Positions 62,001 to 64,000 of a stretch of 64,000 bases of DNA are shown one piece after another. Each line of letters begins with the position of its first letter. Position 1 is the stretch's first letter. Source of the stretch: Endozoicomonas sp. 4G (lineage in GTDB: Bacteria > Pseudomonadota > Gammaproteobacteria > Pseudomonadales > Endozoicomonadaceae); assembly GCF_023822025.1 (NCBI RefSeq), contig NZ_CP082909.1, positions 1,126,698 to 1,190,697 of the forward strand. The letters are read 5' to 3'. The translations under genes were made by a program, and so were the position numbers. The notes beneath the pieces are model-generated. The model had not been told where the DNA came from and searched no databases. It was given only the letters and a program-made list of their open reading frames with translations.

Positions 62001-64000
62001 TATTGTTTTATCCGGGTCGATGCCCAGCGCGCTTTCTAACGCTTTAAGCGTTGCGTCCTGTTGTTTCAGGACTCGGTTATCTGCGTCCTCGACATAAAAG
62101 GCAAGATGCTCGAGAAGCTTGGTCAGTTTTTCTATTTTAGTTTCGTGCTCAAGTGGGGGGATTTCTTCCCAGAGGATAGTTTCTTTGTCAGTCAGCATTT
62201 TTATGGTGGCATCACCATCCTTCTCAACCTGTGCACGAACTTTGTTAAGTCGTTCCAAGTTAGTGTCACCTTCATTGACCTTGATCTCGAGTGCTTCCTC
62301 TGCGGCTTTCAGTACACGCTGCGCCTCTTCATGAATCTGTTGACTGGTTTCTTCCATGGTTCTTTGTACTTGTTCAAAAATGATCTGGCGACGGAGATAT
62401 ACGTCATTGGCGTTATCCTGGTCATCGATCTTCAGAACTTTTTCTACGGCATCCAGTGCCTCAAGTACTTCAGGTCTGGTGATGGCGTTGGGTGTTCTGA
62501 TGCGTTCCAGTTCCTCTTCCAAATATTTAAACCTGCTGGCTTTCTTACGAACGGCTTCTAGCAGTTGCCGCCGGTCTTTAATACGTTTGACCTCATCCAG
62601 TTCCAGACCATAAACCTTGGCCAGAACTGCATGCAAGAGTAGGTAGTCAACCCCGTCGATATTGCTTTTGGCTAACGGCTCATGTAGATCCTCAACCCCA
62701 GGTCTTTGATTAAGCTCTGTTTCTTCGCCCTGAGTACTCTGTGTGTCAGGCTTTTGAAGCTGGGCCTCTTCATAGGCATCCTGCATCAGGATTTCCCATC
62801 GCTGAATATCGGCTTCCTTCATGGCCTTAACCAGAGTTTTCTGCTGAGTTTCAATATCTGCATCGCTATCCAGTTCCTCAATATTTAATTGTGAGGCGAT
62901 GGCTGCAAAGCGAGCTTTGATTTCATCTTCCCCTGTGCCGGAGGTTAGTTTCTGGATGAACTTTTCTCTCAGAGGTAGAAAGCTAGATTGAACGGCCTGT
63001 AGGCGAGCTTCCATATTTTCTGGGTCATCCGGGGTCAGGCCAAGGCGACGCTCAACGATAGCGAGCGCCTTTTTTTGCAGCGATGCGTTTAACGGGTCTG
63101 GAAAGGTATACAGATATTCCAGCATAGTTTTTTTCGTATTCTCTTCAATAGTCGGGTTGTTTACATCGAGTTGAACCATAGCAATCTCGGCTTCAATACA
63201 TGCCAGAACAAACTCTTCAGCTTTTTTCAAAGACTGTGCATCCGTGAAACCATCTTTGAATATTTCATTAATCCGGCCCTTTATGATCCTGTCCTGATCT
63301 TCTGGAGCCATGGTTTCATCCCAGTCAGGAATGCCAAGGTATTTTGCAAGTTCAGCGTTTCTGGTATTTCTGGCAGCAAGCACTTGTTGTTTCAGCATTG
63401 GAATCTGTTCGGCTTCCCGCTGAAGGTTGTTTACCCGATTTTCCAGATCTTCCCGTTCAGTACTCACTTCCATAAGCTCAAGCTCTGCTGTTGCGTAGAG
63501 TCGTTTTATTCTGGTCAGCTCTTCTTTATTGTCATTGGCTTTCTGCGCCTCAAGCTCTATCTGACGTTTAAGATCGAAGATTTTGACTTCTTTTTTCCGA
63601 GCTGCTTCCAGCTCGTATTCCATCTCAATCAGCTGTCTGGTCAGGGTGCCAATGACATTGCGGGTAAACTTTTCATCGCTGCTATCAACATCCCCGGCGA
63701 CTGCGGTTACCAGAGGTGTAAATTTCTGAGAAAAATGCTCGCTGGCCAGAAGTTCTCTCAGTGCTGGTTTGAAGCTGAAGTATTTTTGGAGTTGAGTACG
63801 CATCCACTGTGGAGTGATGATCCACGAAGTAAAATCGATGTGTGATGGTCTCAACTCAAATACCTCTTCTGTTTCTGGAGTCGCACTTTCCAGCGCCTGC
63901 TGGAGCGATTCATAGTATGCCAGTGCCCTCAGTTTATCTTCGCTGAATTCAGCGTCTTGCTGTGCAGTCAGTTCAGCAGCAAATTCTTCCAGCAGCGCCA
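59022..64000 (-). CDS. Giant coiled-coil protein, array member 4 (partial, at least 1659 aa)
   Basis: The frame is open to the window edge, so the signal peptide and N-terminal start lie outside. The visible part opens in the shared N-terminal domain (near LLEEFAAELTAQQDAE), passes through the longest coiled-coil section of the array (PEVLEALDAVEKVLKIDDQD; KPRYTLDRELNRVKSAKR) and ends in the shared C-terminal domain (about 626 residues) with PYSYALGVFYK. The C-terminal part is very close to that of member 3, indicating a recent duplication or gene conversion. First gene of the array in the direction of transcription seen here. Confidence 0.87.
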   Translation of the reverse strand, partial: ALLEEFAAELTAQQDAEFSEDKLRALAYYESLQQALESATPETEEVFELRPSHIDFTSWIITPQWMRTQLQKYFSFKPALRELLASEHFSQKFTPLVTAVAGDVDSSDEKFTRNVIGTLTRQLIEMEYELEAARKKEVKIFDLKRQIELEAQKANDNKEELTRIKRLYATAELELMEVSTEREDLENRVNNLQREAEQIPMLKQQVLAARNTRNAELAKYLGIPDWDETMAPEDQDRIIKGRINEIFKDGFTDAQSLKKAEEFVLACIEAEIAMVQLDVNNPTIEENTKKTMLEYLYTFPDPLNASLQKKALAIVERRLGLTPDDPENMEARLQAVQSSFLPLREKFIQKLTSGTGEDEIKARFAAIASQLNIEELDSDADIETQQKTLVKAMKEADIQRWEILMQDAYEEAQLQKPDTQSTQGEETELNQRPGVEDLHEPLAKSNIDGVDYLLLHAVLAKVYGLELDEVKRIKDRRQLLEAVRKKASRFKYLEEELERIRTPNAITRPEVLEALDAVEKVLKIDDQDNANDVYLRRQIIFEQVQRTMEETSQQIHEEAQRVLKAAEEALEIKVNEGDTNLERLNKVRAQVEKDGDATIKMLTDKETILWEEIPPLEHETKIEKLTKLLEHLAFYVEDADNRVLKQQDATLKALESALGIDPDKTIGQPDTNERITAINAELDRQVAGLGAKPRYTLDRELNRVKSAKRTAKNELDDLHQKLNDIHLDTDSTDARAVIDEGETKLDQVLKQIQAEFELTSDDEQTTSERVDDIRDFIRNKGSESPDQVVDRLIDATPELRIYVEGDPDSLTAEDLFNVIVRSFVGRDEVDYGSGKLPEARQKYDRGMKFLGERTLKEALLHNAQAEEEQAQNQLKLKNQDFGNIEDSSVDDITKLNHQREVLTLILNQKKEMTSAAQKDLQAHDATIKAIEDDLHLKPDSTDINDNRINTVRAALLELGGNDGTGGRILELTQEKSRLKRELEAKQTEIEALNKALQAAEADIENEGGPYQYSPKQADIRTEIQAFTQGDSLKQQTLNAVIGLAESAEKNGKLRLDLRFFNLDDEFAPVRLKGLVGDDLSFDQAIRIVEVFKKFKHTAAPETVAEQPLNPLEEVQNLADRARVQIGKGAEQYDLEIRSMGETAINFVEHEPKDLKSFSDYLASHSANGNKIIQLLAEGLISKVELENYMKAVRGVDGYQVVAEFEHFLVYKHGVNMPRFKMTVRMLSDKDAEAFMQRAFTPVTVTATGPIAMQESIAGMKEYSTAVIANYVLDDIAFDNGRKTAAFLTNIQDTLTPYANAAGLAESDLITIIHSTLMQAHAAAVEHQLNDYWLKPSAFLVQAVTWYYTSYKPLLAIDTAWQASKQSLSNMAFLYLLDLTNRGDYLHRMLTPFQNWLERYHADLDRTGQYAYHSSIEQISELGGLAMPAGKAASSVILLKTGSGLFARQHSANPHMYRSIFRLVPEIVKSMACRQGIQVPLLHRATPEKVKTLASATAGLVLGPVATVGAYTHGLVSGLTRAQNFGLVLTSTLAFDFFMNDNKMLTQWLGGPLGRSLDKLSRWWGAGEKDEDFVKRTAVAMPQRFDETDDAYAARVQATNMMLGWTRQENYLQFRERRDRTMTLYENGWEKYFRENVPKWSFSHAESVPYSYALGVFYK

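Noticed and set aside
1..64000. tRNA or rRNA genes
   Set aside because: No cloverleaf-like or rRNA-like sequence was noticed in any intergenic region; no covariance search was possible.

Overview
The window looks like a large-genome marine gammaproteobacterium, most plausibly an Endozoicomonas-like (Oceanospirillales) host-associated bacterium. That is an inference from three things. The housekeeping genes are typically gammaproteobacterial (ptsG, queF, rnd-ycgL-ycgN, htpX, alaA, msrB). Mobile DNA is heavy (a class-C-like group II intron, IS66, ISL3 and an integrase-type IS). There are also eukaryotic-looking and giant secreted proteins.

Layout. 1-1586: 3' part of a group II intron with its maturase. 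1721-3323: a membrane-anchored orphan and cutC. 3326-8716 (minus): a beta-linked disaccharide PTS operon in the order chbA-like IIA, LacI-type regulator, GH4 6-phospho-glucosidase, chbG-like deacetylase, ptsG-like IICB, with tandem LacI-type operators at 8794-8818. 9229-13081: yfcH-like, yadGH-like ABC exporter and queF. 13159-17168: an accessory island with a small secreted protein, a solo AbrB/MazE antitoxin, an integrase-type IS, a NYN RNase-like protein and a two-gene operon whose second product has an Mrr-like nuclease signature. 17292-20272: a scarred locus around a secreted C2H2 zinc-finger protein with nine full fingers, flanked by truncated copies of itself. 20481-29133: two IS66 copies in the same orientation, bounded by an identical 8-bp duplication (GAAGCACC), so the block reads as a composite transposon; its cargo includes a two-gene membrane/PEGA-like operon. 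29199-30452: ISL3 transposase. 31260-34234 (minus): ycgN, ycgL, rnd, htpX. 34684-36420: an AbiEi/AbiEii type IV toxin-antitoxin pair. 36491-41216: alaA and neighbour, msrB, hybrid histidine kinase.

41467-64000 (minus) is a tandem array of four paralogous giant genes encoding about 1545, 1757, 2387 and at least 1659 residues. The three complete products have a signal peptide and share an N-terminal domain; all four have a long coiled-coil middle and a well conserved C-terminal domain of about 625 residues. I recognise no known family. The gene nearest the end of the array (2387 aa) carries in-frame 12- and 15-bp repeats and has an 18-bp minisatellite in its upstream region. This array and the zinc-finger locus are the best candidates for undescribed biology.

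Most of the chromosomal core is ordinary; novelty concentrates in 13-31 kb and 41-64 kb. No tRNA, rRNA or CRISPR array was seen.
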